Counted from the first letter of the stretch, positions 10,796 to 22,332 are shown. The stretch is 64,000 bases of DNA from Branchipolynoe longqiensis (GCA_030323885.1 CM059197.1:32939884-33003883), one strand, 5' to 3'. Numbers and translations are program-made. Notes: generated from the letters alone by a model not told the origin.

Positions 10796-11870
10796 CCAAC
10801 GTAGCATCTGAACAATAAACAAATCAATCAATCAATTAGTGAAGCTATCCACTCGATGTGAATAAACTTGCCTCCTTGACGTGATTGAGAAGGCAAAGAC
10901 AAGAGCCGTGGCTGCTTTATGCGAATGCTGAGATGGGGCGGGGGGATTCGCGGTATCGGTATCGGTATCCCTGGGGAATGGACTACATAGTTGGCCAAAG
11001 GTGGCACTTGATTCACTTCACGTTGACTGAGTGTTCAGGGAGGCCCAGGGGCTACACACACACAGACAGCGCTCACACAAAGGGGTGTAAGTTACCACCC
11101 CTGATCGCCTGTCAAAACAACATGACTCATGCACATCTCGTCACAGCATCGTCCACGGTTATTAAACCGACAAATTAAATCCACCCATTCATCCAACAGC
11201 TGGCAAGTACGGATCAAATGTCCCCATCTCGACTGTGTAGGCATTGGCTCCGGGTGGTGGTGGTGGTATTTTTGTTGGCGGAAGTCCATTACAGTGTGGG
11301 CTCTTTTTTTTTCTTTTTCTTCTTTTTTTTAATTTTTTTAAGGGATGGTGGGTGGGCTTTTTGTTGTTTGTCTGTGAGAGTTTTCAGTAGCCAAGATGAG
11401 TGATTGAGTAGCTGGTGGAGGTCGCGAGTGTAGGGTTTGTGACGGGTAATGTGGAAGTGTTAGGGGTGTGGGGGAAGTGGAGTGGGGTACAGGTGAGTTG
11501 GGGGGTTTGGGGGGTTGGAGAGAGGGTGCCCAGGTAAGTCCAGGTATTCATTTAAAACGAGGAGTGTTGGAGGGTGTGTGTGTATGTGGGTGTGGATCGG
11601 GTAGTAGCAGGTAACTCCAGGCCCTTTATGATCAACCCCAGAAGCCCGATATGGAGGTGGCTGAAGGGGTAGGGGTGTGGCGGGGGGGCGTGATGAGTGC
11701 TGGGGGGAGGGTGGAATTGGGGTTTTGAGTTGGATGCGTGGTGCGGTTGCGACATGTCATAATCTGACATGCATTGTCTGAACAGTCGTGACAATCAGGC
11801 TAGGTTAGTGGTGTGCAGAAACATCTGGAAACAAGCGAAAAGCAGGGTGTTATTGAACCCATTTATTCCA
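10796..11870. other. Unannotated, G/T-rich in part
   Basis: A short GGTATC tandem at 10950-10968, a T-rich run at 11304-11340, and G-rich DNA at 11410-11720. No gene or repeat family is supported. Confidence 0.5.
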
Positions 11871-11877
11871 ATACCTT

Positions 11878-12252
11878 TATGGTATGCATGTATTGCAATA
11901 CCTCAGGGAGTTTGACGCCCCTGCCCTGCAGAGTTGTAAACCACTGCCTTGTGGTACAGGTCCTTGACTGAACCGAAGGCTAAGGGAGCAAACCCTAAAC
12001 AGAAAACCATGTCAATGTAGCAGCATTAAGGGCGGTTGATGTATGGAACTCCCAACATCTCCCGACCAGCCACTGCAGGGACAAATAGTTTTGCGCCTGT
12101 CTTGACATGTTCTTGCCGGTGTGAAACCTCTATTTGCTCCCCGGGAGAGTGCCGCTGGTAACTTGCAAAAGCCAGCAGCACTTCAACACTTTTGCAGGCA
12201 GCTTTCATGAAAGCAGTCTTTGTCGCATCGCGACCGACAGCATGATGATGAT
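11878..12252 (+). mobile_element. Interspersed repeat with ATG-repeat 3' end, copy 1
   Basis: It shares about 370 bp with 53460-53935 (CCTGCCCTGCAGAG, CACTGCCTTGTGGTACAGG, ATGGAACTCCCAACATCTCC) and ends CATGATGATGATGAT. A short tandem repeat at the 3' end suggests the tail of a non-LTR retrotransposon or a dependent SINE in plus orientation. No reverse-transcriptase motif is present, so this is inference. An open minus-strand frame is shared by both copies, but most of the differences I checked change its amino acids. Confidence 0.55.
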
Positions 12253-12270
12253 GATATTCCAATACCGGAT

Positions 12271-12405
12271 CATATATATATATATATATATATACATTTA
12301 AATACATTTGTTTGCATTTGTATACGATTGTATGCTTTAATATATCTTGGTAGACATTTGTACGCATTTGTATATATGCATATATATATGCTCCTATCCG
12401 CATGC
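12271..12405. repeat. TA tract and degenerate TACATTTGTA array
   Basis: TA dinucleotides to 12294, then about 10 degenerate units near GTACGCATTTGTA. Confidence 0.75.
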
Positions 12406-12411
12406 ATATTC

Positions 12412-12575
12412 AGGATAATGTGTAGAGTGAGATATCGGGGCCATGGTGCCAGCAGCCCACTCTCCCATGTGGGACAGTACTTTAAAGTCGCCATGAGTAT
12501 ACGCCCTCACAAGTCGGTATTCATTTCAAGAACAATATGACCTTATAAAGTTGCTGGGACGTACATCCTCACAAA
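12412..12575 (+). repeat. SINE family A 3' fragment
   Basis: CAGGATAATGTG, GTGGGACAGTACTTTAAAGT, ATGACCTTATAAAGTTGCTG and GGACGTA match the 3' half of family A with several substitutions. The head is missing. Confidence 0.75.
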
Positions 12576-13100
12576 CAGATTCATCAATTATGAGTGTTCA
12601 CAGACAATGGTGCTAATTTTCCCATTATTTAATTGAGTGCCTGGGTATTTATTCCTGTTGACGTTCACACCTAATTACTCTTGTATTATTGTTAATGAGG
12701 TGGCCTGCAACTTGTGTGTGTGTTGCGGGGAGGGGGTGTAATAATACTAATATGCGTGGTGCGTGGGCATCGGGTCCACATTTACTGTGGAGTGTGGCTT
12801 TCGTCGGGGTGTTTGTTTGTAAGACGCAACGCAGGAACTAGCTATTTCCTGTCATGTCTAGTCACACCTGGGTGAGTCATGCCTGTCCTCACGTATTAGG
12901 TATCCACATCGCCGCCCCGCTCCCGCCCTTCTCCGCCCCGACCCCGCCGCACATTTAACCGGCTCCCTCCCGCCTCTCTCCCCGTACCCCTCCCCCCCCC
13001 CCCCCCGCATGTCACCCTCTTCATGCCGCCCCTCACAGCGCCCCCTTCCAACATTTCACTCGCCCCTCACCAGCACCGCTTCTCTCCGCAACCGTCAACA
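12576..13100. other. Unannotated, C-rich at the right
   Basis: 12576-12890 is ordinary DNA. 12905-13060 is rich in CGCC and CCCC and leads into the minisatellite. No gene is supported. Confidence 0.5.
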
Positions 13101-13106
13101 CCCACT

Positions 13107-15864
13107 CAGCCCTATCACCATGCATTCAGCCCTATCACCACACATTCAGCCCTATCACCATGCATTCAGCCCTATCACCACACATTCAGCCCTATCACCA
13201 CGCATTCAGCCCTATCACCATGCATTCAGCCCTATCACCACGCATTCAGCCCTATCACCATGCATTCAGCCCTATCACCACGCATTCAGCCCTATCACCA
13301 CACATTCAGCCCTATCACCACACATTCAGCCCTATCACCACGCATTCAGCCATATCACCGTCCATTCAGCCCTATCACCACGCATTCAGCCCTATCACCA
13401 CACATTCAGCCCTATCACCACGCATTCAGCCCTATCACCACGCATTCAGCCCTATCACCACGCATTCAGCCCTATCACCACGCATTCAGCCCTATCACCA
13501 CGCATTCAGCCCTATCACCACGCATTCAGCCCTATCACCACACATTCAGCCCTATCACCACGCATTCAGCCCTATCACCACACATTCAGCCCTATCACCA
13601 CGCATTCAGCCCTATCACCACGCATTCAGCCCTATCACCACGCATTCAGCCCTATCACCACACATTCAGCCCTATCACCACACATTCAGCCCTATCACCA
13701 TGCATTCAGCCCTATCACCACACATTCAGCCCTATCACCATGCATTCAGCCCTATCACCACACATTCAGCCCTATCACCACGCATTCAGCCCTATCACCA
13801 TGCATTCAGCCCTATCACCACGCATTCAGCCCTATCACCACGCATTCAGCCCTATCACCACGCATTCAGCCCTATCACCACGCATTCAGCCCTATCACCA
13901 CACATTCAGCCCTATCACCACACATTCAGCCCTATCACCACGCATTCAGCCCTATCACCACGCATTCAGCCCCATCACCACACACTCAGCTCTATCACCG
14001 GGCATTCAGTCCTATCACCACACATTCAGCCCTATCACCACGCATTCAGCCCTATCACCACGCATTCAGCCCTATCACCATGCATTCAGCCCTATCACCA
14101 CACATTCAGCCCTATCACCACGCATTCAGCCCTATCACCACACATTCAGCCCTATCACCACGCATTCAGCCCTATCACCACACATTCAGCCCTATCACTG
14201 CACATTCAGCCCTATCACCACGCATTCAGCCCTATCACCACGCATTCAGCCCTATCACCACGCATTCAGCCCTATCACCACGCATTCAGCCCTATCACCA
14301 CACATTCAGCCCTATCACCACACATTCAGCCCTATCACCACGCATTCAGCCCTATCACCACACATTCAGCCCTATCACCACGCATTCAGCCCTATCACCA
14401 CGCATTCAGCCCTATCACCACACATTCAGCCCTATCACCACGCATTCAGCCCTATCACCACGCATTCAGCCCTATCACCGCACATTCAGCCCTATCACCA
14501 CACATTCAGCCCTATCACCACGCATTCAGCCCTATCACCACACATTCAGCCCTATCACCACGCATTCAGCCCTATCACCACGCATTCAGCCCTATCACCA
14601 CGCATTCAGCCCTATCACCACGCATTCAGCCCTATCACCACGCATTCAGCCCTATCACCACGCATTCAGCCCTATCACCATCACCACGCATTCAGCCCTA
14701 TCACACTCACATTCAGCCCTATCACCACACATTCAGCCCTATCACCACGCATTCAGCCCTATCACCACACATTCAGCCCTATCACCACGCATTCAGCCCT
14801 ATCACCACGCATTCAGCCCTATCACCACGCATTCAGCCCTATCACCACGCATTCAGCCCTATCACCACACATTCAGCCCTATCACCACACATTCAGCCCT
14901 ATCACCACACATTCAGCCTATCACCACAACATTCAGCCCTATCACCACACATTCAGCCTATCACCACTCATTCAGCCCTATCACCACGCATTCAGCCCTA
15001 TCACCACACATTCAGCCCTATCACCACGCATTCAGCCCTATCACCACACATTCAGCCCTATCACCACACATTCAGCCCTATCACCACGCATTCAGCCCTA
15101 TCACCACACATTCAGCCCTATCACCACGCATTCAGCCCTATCACCACGCATTCAGCCCTATCACCACGCATTCAGCCTATCACCACGCATTCAGCCCTAT
15201 CACCACGCATTCAGCCCTATCACCACATTCACCCTAGCACCGATTCAGCCCTATCACGCACATTCAGCCCTATCACCACGCATTCAGCCCTACACCACAT
15301 TCAGCACTATCACCACACATTCAGCACTATCACCAGCATTCAGCCCTATCACCACGCACTTCAGCCCTATCACCACACATTCAGCCCTATCACCACGCAT
15401 TCAGCCCTATCACCACGCATTCAGCCATATCACCATGCATTCAGCCCTATCACCATGCATTCAGCCCTATCACCAGGCATTCAGCCCTATCACCACACAT
15501 TCAGCCCTATCACCACACATTCAGCCCTATCACCACACATTCAGCCCTATCACCGCACATTCAGCCCTATCACCACACATTCAGCCCTATCACCACACAT
15601 TCAGCCCTATCACCACGCATTCAGCCCTATCACCACGCATTCAGCCCTATCACCACGCATTCAGCCCAATCACCATGCATTCAGCCCTATCACCACGCAT
15701 TCAGCCCTATCACCATGCATTCAGCCCTATCACTGCACATTCAGCCCTATCACCACACATTCAGCCCTATCACCACACATTCAGCCCTATCACCACACAT
15801 TCAGCCCTATCACCACGCATTCAGCCCTATCACCACACATTCAGCCCTATCACCACGCCTTGCA
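13107..15864. repeat. 20-bp minisatellite, about 138 copies
   Basis: The unit is CATTCAGCCCTATCACCACG. The last bases vary mainly as CACG, CACA or CATG, which are the CpG and its two deamination products. The array keeps a perfect 20-bp register from 13107 to about 14680, then shows 1-6-bp indels (such as 14681-14710, 14915-14975, 15220-15360). Because the unit has no stop in any plus frame, three overlapping open frames of 742-1133 codons run through it. They encode only a His/Ser/Pro 20-residue repeat and are not genes. Confidence 0.97.
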
Positions 15865-15884
15865 CCAACCATTCTCACCGCCTT

Positions 15885-16300
15885 CTCCTCATCCCTCTCT
15901 CCACCACTCCTCCCTACCCCTCTCCCCACCCCTTTCCACACCCCTCTCCCCACCCCTCTCCCCTCCCTCTCCCCACCCCTCTCCCACCTTCTCCTCACCC
16001 TCTCTTCATCCCTCTCCCCATCCCTCTCCCCACCCCTTACTCACCCCTCTCCCCACCCCTCTCCCCACCCCTCTCCCATCCCTCTCCCCACCCCTCTCCC
16101 CATCCCTCTCCCCACCCCTCTCCCCATCCCTCTCCCCATCCCTCTTCCCATCCTTCTCCCATCCCTCTCCCCATCCCTCTCCCCATCCCTCTCCCCACCC
16201 TTTACCCACCCATTCCCCACCCCACTCACCACCCCTCTCCCGACCCCTTTACCCACCTCTCTACCCATCCCTCTCACAACCCCGATCGCCTCCCTTATAC
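15885..16300. repeat. C/T minisatellite near CCCTCTCCCCA
   Basis: About 38 units of 10-11 bp (CCCTCTCCCCA, TCCCTCTCCCC). The minus strand is G/A-rich and could form triplex or quadruplex structure. Confidence 0.92.
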
Positions 16301-16349
16301 TAACCCGTCCACATCTTCTCCGCTTCCATTTCCCCTTTCCTCGAATATT

Positions 16350-16937
16350 GGAGGAGCCAGCCACAGGAGCCTGGGGACAGCATCTGTAGTCTATGCTGCA
16401 CACCACGCTTACTATCTTTGGTGAGATCATATACCACACTGTCAAACAGTGGAGGAGCCAGGCGCAGGGGCCTGGGGACAGCGTCAGTAGTATATTCTGC
16501 ACACCATGGTTACTATCTTTGGTGAGATCCTATACCAAGTTGTCAAACAGTGGAGGAGCCAGGCACGGGGGCCCGGGGCCAGTGTCGATAGTCAACTCTG
16601 CACACCACACTTACTATCTTTGTTGAGATCCTATACAACACTGTCAAGCAGTGGAGGAGCCATGCAGGCACAGCGGCCTGGGGACAGCGTCAGTAGTTTC
16701 TTCTGCACACCACGCTTACTATCTTTGGTGAGATCATATACCACACTGTCAAACAGTGGAGGAGACAGGCACAGGGGCCTGGGGACAGCGTCAGTAGTTT
16801 CTTCTGCACGACACGCTTACTATCTTGGGTGAGATCATATACCACACTGTCAAACAATGGAGGAGCCGCCACAGCGGTCTGGGGACAGCATCTGTAGTCT
16901 ACTCTGCACACCACGCTTACTATCTTTGGTGAGATCC
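16350..16937. repeat. 101-bp tandem repeat, six copies
   Basis: Units begin GGAGGAGCCAGGC at 16350, 16451, 16552, 16653, 16758 and 16859. Each continues GGGGCCTGGGGACAGCGTCA, CTGCACACCACGCTTACTAT, TTTGGTGAGATC and ACACTGTCAAACAGT. The period is 101 bp except one of 105. The last unit is partial. The family is unknown. Confidence 0.93.
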
Positions 16938-17044
16938 TAGAGGGACTGGGTTAGCATGAGTATCACGTGATGAGCAACACCTTGGGTGGGCCGAGCTAAC
17001 CCGGGTAAGACGATGCTCTGAATTGCGATAAGCATTGCATCTAG

Positions 17045-17095
17045 GAGCTGAGTGTGTGTGTGGGGGGGAGGGGGGGGGGGGGGGGGCGGGGGTGC
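17045..17095. repeat. GT and poly-G tract
   Basis: GTGTGTGTG followed by a G run of more than 25 bases with few interruptions. It is a strong quadruplex candidate and is often misassembled. Confidence 0.9.
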
Positions 17096-17099
17096 AAAG

Positions 17100-17324
17100 A
17101 AGAGTCCACCTGGTAGTATGCATAGATCTATCTCCACGTCGAGCAGAACGCTGCAGGGGGTTTAAGAAGAAATCAATAATTATTTAAATTTTAATTAATT
17201 AAATTTCATATAATCAGGCTACAATTTTTGGCAACGGAGGTGTTTGTGGGGGTAGGCGGCTCTTGCTGGAATGGTGGAGGTGCCCAGGGATATTGGCCAA
17301 TGCGGGCCTGACCCAGAAGTGGTG
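17100..17324. other. Unannotated flank
   Basis: AT-rich palindromic TTTAAATTTTAATTAATTAA near 17185. Nothing else is seen. Confidence 0.4.
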
Positions 17325-17830
17325 CCGGTGTCGCAGTTTCAAAGCCCGGTCAGTTTCAACGGCCCGTATGGACTCAAACTCAAGGCATTGTCAATGGTCG
17401 TGAGCAATCTTCATACAGAAAATACAGCAAAAGTGAAATATCTCTAAAACTACACCACTTATTAACAAATCGCTTGGTACACATATAGAAAACATCTTTA
17501 CCAAAAAGACTGTATTAAATTTATAAGGTTAGGGTTCTTGATTAGTATTAATTTTGAATAAAACTAAGGTTTTGCACTGCGCGTACCGTCAAACTCAAGG
17601 CATTGTCAATGGTCGCTAGCAATCTTCATACAGAAAATACAGGAAAAGTGATATATCTCTAAAACCACACCACCTAGAAACAAATCGCTTTGTACACATG
17701 TAGAAAACATCTTTACCAAAAACATTATATTAAATTTATATGGTTAGTGATGATGATGTTAGATTTTGACGCATGTGCATGAAACTGACGGGCCGTTGAA
17801 ACTGACCGGGCTTTGATACTGCGACACCGG
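17325..17830. mobile_element. CCGG-targeting TIR element with tandem interior
   Basis: The element proper (17329-17826) starts TGTCGCAGTTTCAAAGCCCG and ends with its near-perfect complement, with arms of about 40 bp. CCGG flanks both ends (17325-17328 and 17827-17830) as a likely 4-bp TSD. TGT...ACA ends and a 4-bp TSD recall the integrase-related Ginger superfamily. That assignment is from memory and unproven. The interior is a direct duplication with a period of 215 bp (17375 and 17590), and the same sequence occurs inside the element at 21613. Confidence 0.7.
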
Positions 17831-18160
17831 TTCCGGTTAGGGAGTACTCACGGAACAAACCAGGCATTTGTAATAATGTTGGCATATTAAAATATACAAC
17901 ACGCTTAATTAAATTGAGGGTCGGTGTGGTGTGTGTGGTGCCATTTGTTTGCTATCTGATCCTTTTGCAAGAAGAGTGATGTTGCATTCACACGATGAAG
18001 TTAGTAGGTTAGTTAATGCCATGGAGAGGAGGGGGTCGGTGGTATCGCGCTATTTTCAATTAATAAAGACAATCACTTATTACTCCCAGCACGGAAGTGT
18101 TGTCCACTTTTTTTGTCCTTCTCCTTATTTCCTGCCTCCCCTTACCAACTTTTTTTTTAG
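17831..18160. other. Unannotated intergenic stretch
   Basis: A short open frame at 17931-18245 has no recognised domain and ends in low-complexity T-rich sequence. Confidence 0.5.
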
Positions 18161-18177
18161 TTATTCCATTTATTTAT

Positions 18178-18490
18178 GCGCGCGCATTTCTGAGTTATCA
18201 GCACTTCCTGGCTGCATTCTCATACATTTCGCGCCGCTGTTTTGAGTAATCTTTCTCACGATACGTCCCTTGGTGGAGATTGTGTCAGACGGCGCGACCA
18301 ACCCCCGTAACCCCTCTATTATCGCCCACATGACGGGATGCGATATGGACAATAAATATCAGCAACGCTGACGTCGCGTCACGTGACGGGCTACTTGGAC
18401 AAACAATGGTCGCGGGTGCCGCCACCTAGCGTGATGTGGCGCAACCTGGCGGCCATGGCTGGTACTACGAATGAATGGCCCGGAGGTTGG
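18178..18490. promoter_or_regulatory. CpG-enriched patch with CRE-like and E-box motifs
   Basis: TGACGTCGCGTCACGTGACG at 18370-18389 contains a CRE-like TGACGTCG and a CACGTG E-box. GGCGGCCATGGC near 18450 is YY1-like. Local CpG density is high. This may be a promoter or a decayed element. No adjoining exon is identified. Confidence 0.22.
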
Positions 18491-18614
18491 TCTCTGCTTT
18501 ACCAAAAGTTCACCTATCACTTTTACCGAAATACAATGGTGAGAGGGCCCTACTTATCTAGTAGTTTTGTTGTAGCAATGTTTACCAGTAAATTGTTCTA
18601 ATTTGCTTATACAT

Positions 18615-18955
18615 ACATGATTCTATGCATGTATTTAAATTATGTGTATGTATATATGTACATATATGTATATGTGTGTATATGTATGTATGTGTATGTA
18701 TATGTATGTCTATGTGTATCTATGTATGGCTATATATGTCTATGTATGTATGTATATCTATGTATTTATATGCATGATTGTGTATGCTTTGACACCCAAT
18801 AGCCGATAGTGACAATTAATGTGCTCTATAGGTGTCGTTAAATAAAAAAAACTTGTTTGTATATGTATGTATGCATATGTATGTATATACATGTACATGT
18901 ATGTATGTGTATGTATATGTATGTATATGTATGTATATGTATCTATGTGTATGAA
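18615..18955. repeat. ATGT-type microsatellite
   Basis: Degenerate GTATGTATAT tetranucleotide-type repeats, interrupted by a SINE D fragment at 18788-18853. Confidence 0.9.
18788..18853 (+). repeat. SINE family D 3' fragment
   Basis: CCAATAGCCGATAGTGA, AATGTGCTCTATAGGTGTCG and TTAAATAAA match the 3' end of the family D SINE at 23571-23890. Confidence 0.75.
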
Positions 18956-18956
18956 T

Positions 18957-19190
18957 AGTTCAGGCTCAAAAGTACATAAACGCCAATAGAAAAATGTAGT
19001 TTAAATAAAATAATTTTACCTGAAAATGTCTTTAATTCTCACTACTTCCACTTTTCATATGATCACATGGTTATGGGGCAATGAAAAAAAAATAGAAATA
19101 CAAAAACAAACAAAAATGTTGAAGGTTTTATTCCAATATTTATCCCCATGTTTGGATTGGCGTTTGTGCCTTAACTCGTTGTATGCATAT
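18957..19190. mobile_element. MITE, AGTTCAGG...CGCCAATC ends, copy 1
   Basis: The left end AGTTCAGGCTCAAAAGTACA plus TAAACGCCAAT pairs with the right end (GGATTGGCGTTTGTGCCTTA, ACTC). The interior (CACTACTTCCACTTTTCATA, TGGTTATGGGGCAATGAA) is shared, in reverse, with 38779-39020. It sits inside an ATGT microsatellite. Confidence 0.75.
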
Positions 19191-19194
19191 CATA

Positions 19195-19858
19195 GAATAT
19201 GTATGTATAAGTATATGTATGTACTATATGTATATATGTATGTATATGGTTGTGTATGTATGTATATGTATGCATGTATATGTATGTATGTATATGTATG
19301 TATATGGAGATGTATGTAGATGTATGTAGATGTATGTATATGTATGTATATGCATGTATATATGTATATATGTATGTATGTGTATGTATACATATGTATA
19401 TGTATGTATGTGTATGTATATGTATGTATATGCATGTATAGGCATATATATGCATGTATATCCATGCATATGCATGCATATGCATGCTTATACATGTACA
19501 TGTATGTATAAGCATATATGTGCATGTATGTGTATGTGTGTCTATGTGTATGTATGTGTGTATGTGTGTATGTGTATATACGTATGTGTGTATGTGCATG
19601 TATGTATGTGTATGTATGTGTATGTATGTGTATCTATATGTACCATGCATATGCATGTATATGCATGTTTATGCATGTACATGCATGTATAAGCATATAT
19701 GTGCATGTATGTGTATGTGTGTCTATGTGTATGTATGTGTGTATGTGTGTATGTGTGTATGTGTATATATGTATGTGTGTATGTGTATGTATGTATGTGT
19801 ATGTATGTGTATCTATATGTACGTGTATATGTATGTATATGTATGTATGTAATTACGT
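19195..19858. repeat. Long ATGT microsatellite
   Basis: About 660 bp of GTATGTAT, GTATATGT and GCATGTAT units. A roughly 180-bp block is duplicated (CATATATGTGCATGTATGTG at 19513 and again at 19694). Open frames in both strands are periodic Tyr/Met/Cys/Val or His/Thr/Ile repeats. Confidence 0.95.
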
Positions 19859-19859
19859 T

Positions 19860-20400
19860 GGTTCTCTTTGATTCCACACGATAGTGATGATTATATTTGG
19901 CGACATTTTGCCAGGTAAGCGTTAGTGAAAGGGTGCCAATGGAAAGGCCAGCAATGGGTACAATGTAAGATAATGGAGCGACCCTTATTTATACCCAAGG
20001 TGTGCGGGGGATCAGGGGCGGCCTGTTGTTGCCGATATGTGGATACTGCACTCCAAATTGCCTATTAATAAGAAGGTGTCTGATGAAGGGGGTGGGGTGG
20101 ACAGGTTAAGGTGTGCGTGTTAATGAGGTGTTGCAGGCTATGTATACGTGGGATGGTGTGTGTGGAGGTGTGTGGGCGTTGTTTGGATGCAGCATGGGGT
20201 CCTTGTTTGTGTGTACCGGTAGATGCTGTAGGTGTGTAAAGCGTTTGGAGTGGCACCGCAGGGTGTTAGTCCGTGTGTATGGGGGGGGGGGGGTCTCGGT
20301 TTGATTAATACCAAGGTAATTGAGTGGATATACCCCGGCAAATTGAACAGTGACATTTTGCATCATATTCTGAGATGCGCCATATCTATAAATACCTATT
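19860..20400. other. Unannotated intergenic stretch
   Basis: A G run at 20281-20293. No gene or repeat family is supported. Confidence 0.5.
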
Positions 20401-20408
20401 GAGGGATA

Positions 20409-20409
<1 letters not shown>

Positions 20410-20448
<39 letters not shown>

Positions 20449-20590
20449 TAGATGGAGGTAGATAAGTAGATATATAGAGATAAAGAGGTAGACAGAGATA
20501 GATAGAGAGGGACAGACACAGACAGAGACATACATATATATGCATAAATAGATAGGGATAGGAAGGGATTCACAGAGATAAACATAGCTG
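20410..20590. repeat. TA tract and GATA/GACA microsatellite
   Basis: TA dinucleotides at 20411-20445 grade into AGATAGATAG and GACAGACAGA. Confidence 0.9.
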
Positions 20591-20605
20591 GACATCGATT
20601 GACAG

Positions 20606-20645
20606 ATCTGTTGAGGTGGTGGGTTAGAGAGGTTTCACTGTATAT
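20606..20645. mobile_element. pogo-like MITE right-end fragment
   Basis: GTTAGAGAGGTTTCACTGTA is the terminal part of the ACAGTAAAACC element. The left part is lost. Confidence 0.6.
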
Positions 20646-20770
20646 CGAAAGAGCAGCTGTGTGAGTGCATTCAGAATTTGGCGCGTGTGTGCTTCACCCC
20701 CCCCCCTTCCTCCTGCCCCCCGTGTGTTTAAAGCCCCGCCCCTCCCACCCACCCCCACCCTCCTCCTCCC
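20646..20770. other. C-rich unannotated spacer
   Basis: C-rich runs at 20697-20765. Confidence 0.5.
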
Positions 20771-20779
20771 GTGTGTTTG

Positions 20780-21110
20780 TTTCTTGTTTGTTGTTTTACG
20801 TCCTAGCAACATCTAAGGTCACGTCAGGATGGGTACCGACTTGTGACAGTGCGCACTCATGGCAACTTCATAGTACTGCCCCACTGGGAAGTCAGGCCAC
20901 CGGCACCATGACCCGATATCCCACTCAGTCACATTATCCTGACACTGAGCTAAGAACAGTTCTTGCCCTATCCTATTAATGCTGAGCGCCAGGCTAGGAA
21001 GTGACAAGTATCAATTTTAAAGTCATCGGTTTGACTCGACCGGGAACCAAATTCCTGACCTTTCGCACGCGAGGCCCGCGCTCTACCGATTAAGCGACCG
21101 TGCCCGGTAT
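20780..21110 (-). repeat. SINE family A, full length
   Basis: The tail (left; TACGTCCTAGCAACATCT) through the head (right; CTCTACCGATTAAGCGACCG) is intact. A possible imperfect TSD is CCTCCTCCCGTGTGT and CCTCCTGTGTGT. Confidence 0.88.
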
Positions 21111-21465
21111 ACCTCCTGTGTGTGCTATGTACTCTAGAAGGCCTTCCGTCACAGAACCACCACATCAGTTATCGTGCAGTGCCGACATTTCGCGTTCATC
21201 TCGACCCTAATTCCAGCCGCACCAGTCCTACAGGGGCGGGCAGAGGTGGCTTATGGGTCAAGTAGTGCGTGGTAACAATGGCAACAAGTGATAACAATAT
21301 AATAATCAATATGGTACTACTGGGCCCGATCGGCTCCCTCTGGGCACACATGCGCACACTGAGGCCAATACGCAAGTCATGTGCGTGTGAGATCAGAGCA
21401 GACTGGTGACCCGCTCTCATGTTGTTGGTAATCCATATACAACCACTACTGATGTGATAGGTTAT
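21111..21465. other. Unannotated intergenic stretch
   Basis: No repeat or gene is recognised. Confidence 0.5.
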
Positions 21466-22244
21466 ACAGTAAAACCTCTCTAAATCGACCGACCATGGGA
21501 CCGATTTTAAATGGTTCATTTAGTGAGGTGGTCGGTTTAGGGAGTTTCTATTTTTTATCGGTAAAATGGTATTGTATGGGCGATCGTTTGGGCCCAATTA
21601 AAGCGATCGATATAGAAGGTATTCCAGTGACTTCATCAACCGGAATTGCGGCCATTGTGGTGATATCAACCAGTAAACAACCTGCCGATTACAGTAACAT
21701 AGTATAGGCTACATAGTAGATCATTCTTTCAGTTATATTCCAAATTAATAGAAATGCAGAACCCTAGCCTTATGAATTTAATATAATCTTTTCGTTGAAT
21801 ATGGTTTCTGCATGTGTGCCAAGCAGTTTGTTTCTAGATGGTGTAGTTTTAGAGATATTTCACTTTGTCTGCATGAAAATTGCTCACAGCTATTGACAAT
21901 GCATTGAGTTTGCTGATATGCGCAGTGCAACACGTCAATTTGATTCAAAATGAATAGAAATGCAGAACCCAAACCTTATCAATTTAATATAATCTTTTCA
22001 TTGAATTTGTTTTCTATATGTGTGCCAAGCGGTTTGTTTCTAGGTGGTGTCATTTTCAAGATATTTCACATTTTCTGTATGAAGATTGCTCACGGCCATT
22101 GACAATGCACTGAGTTTGTTGGGTTTGTTATTGTGGGTACTATAGCCACAATGGCCGCACTTCCATTTAGTGTGACGTCAGTGGATACCCTCTAAAGGGG
22201 AGTGGTCGATCTGTGGAAGTGGTCGGTTAGAGAGGTTTTAGTGT
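21466..22244. mobile_element. pogo-like MITE split by a nested element
   Basis: The left half is 21466-21612 (ACAGTAAAACCTCTCTAAAT to GCGATCGATA). The right half is 22195-22244 (GGAGTGGTCGATCTGTGG to GAGGTTTTAGTGTA). Joined, they match the layout of the copy at 5502. The insertion at 21613-22194 lies between them and must be younger. Confidence 0.82.
21613..22194. mobile_element. Nested TIR element sharing interior with 17329
   Basis: The left end TAGAAGGTATTCCAGTGACT and the right end (reverse complement TAGAGGGTATCCACTGACGT) pair. Both arms include GCGGCCATTGTGG. The interior is two direct copies (period about 207 bp, GAAATGCAGAACCC at 21751 and 21958) and matches the reversed interior of the CCGG element at 17329, although the TIRs differ. 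Boundaries are approximate. Confidence 0.7.
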
Positions 22245-22332
22245 AGATAGAAGTTGTTTACATCAGGGTAAGGCACCACATTCTCATATATTCACAGGTG
22301 GTTGGTTGTATGTACGTGGCGCCTTATTATGG

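Noticed and set aside
12026..12403. Minus-strand frame of 125 codons, similar to one at 53611-54033
   Set aside because: The similarity is explained by both lying in copies of one interspersed repeat. Most of the differences I checked change amino acids, which does not suggest selection on this frame.
13009..16424. Three overlapping plus-strand open frames of 742-1133 codons
   Set aside because: All lie in the 20-bp minisatellite, which has no stop codon in any plus frame. The products are the same His/Ser/Pro repeat in three phases, so openness is a property of the unit and not evidence of a gene.
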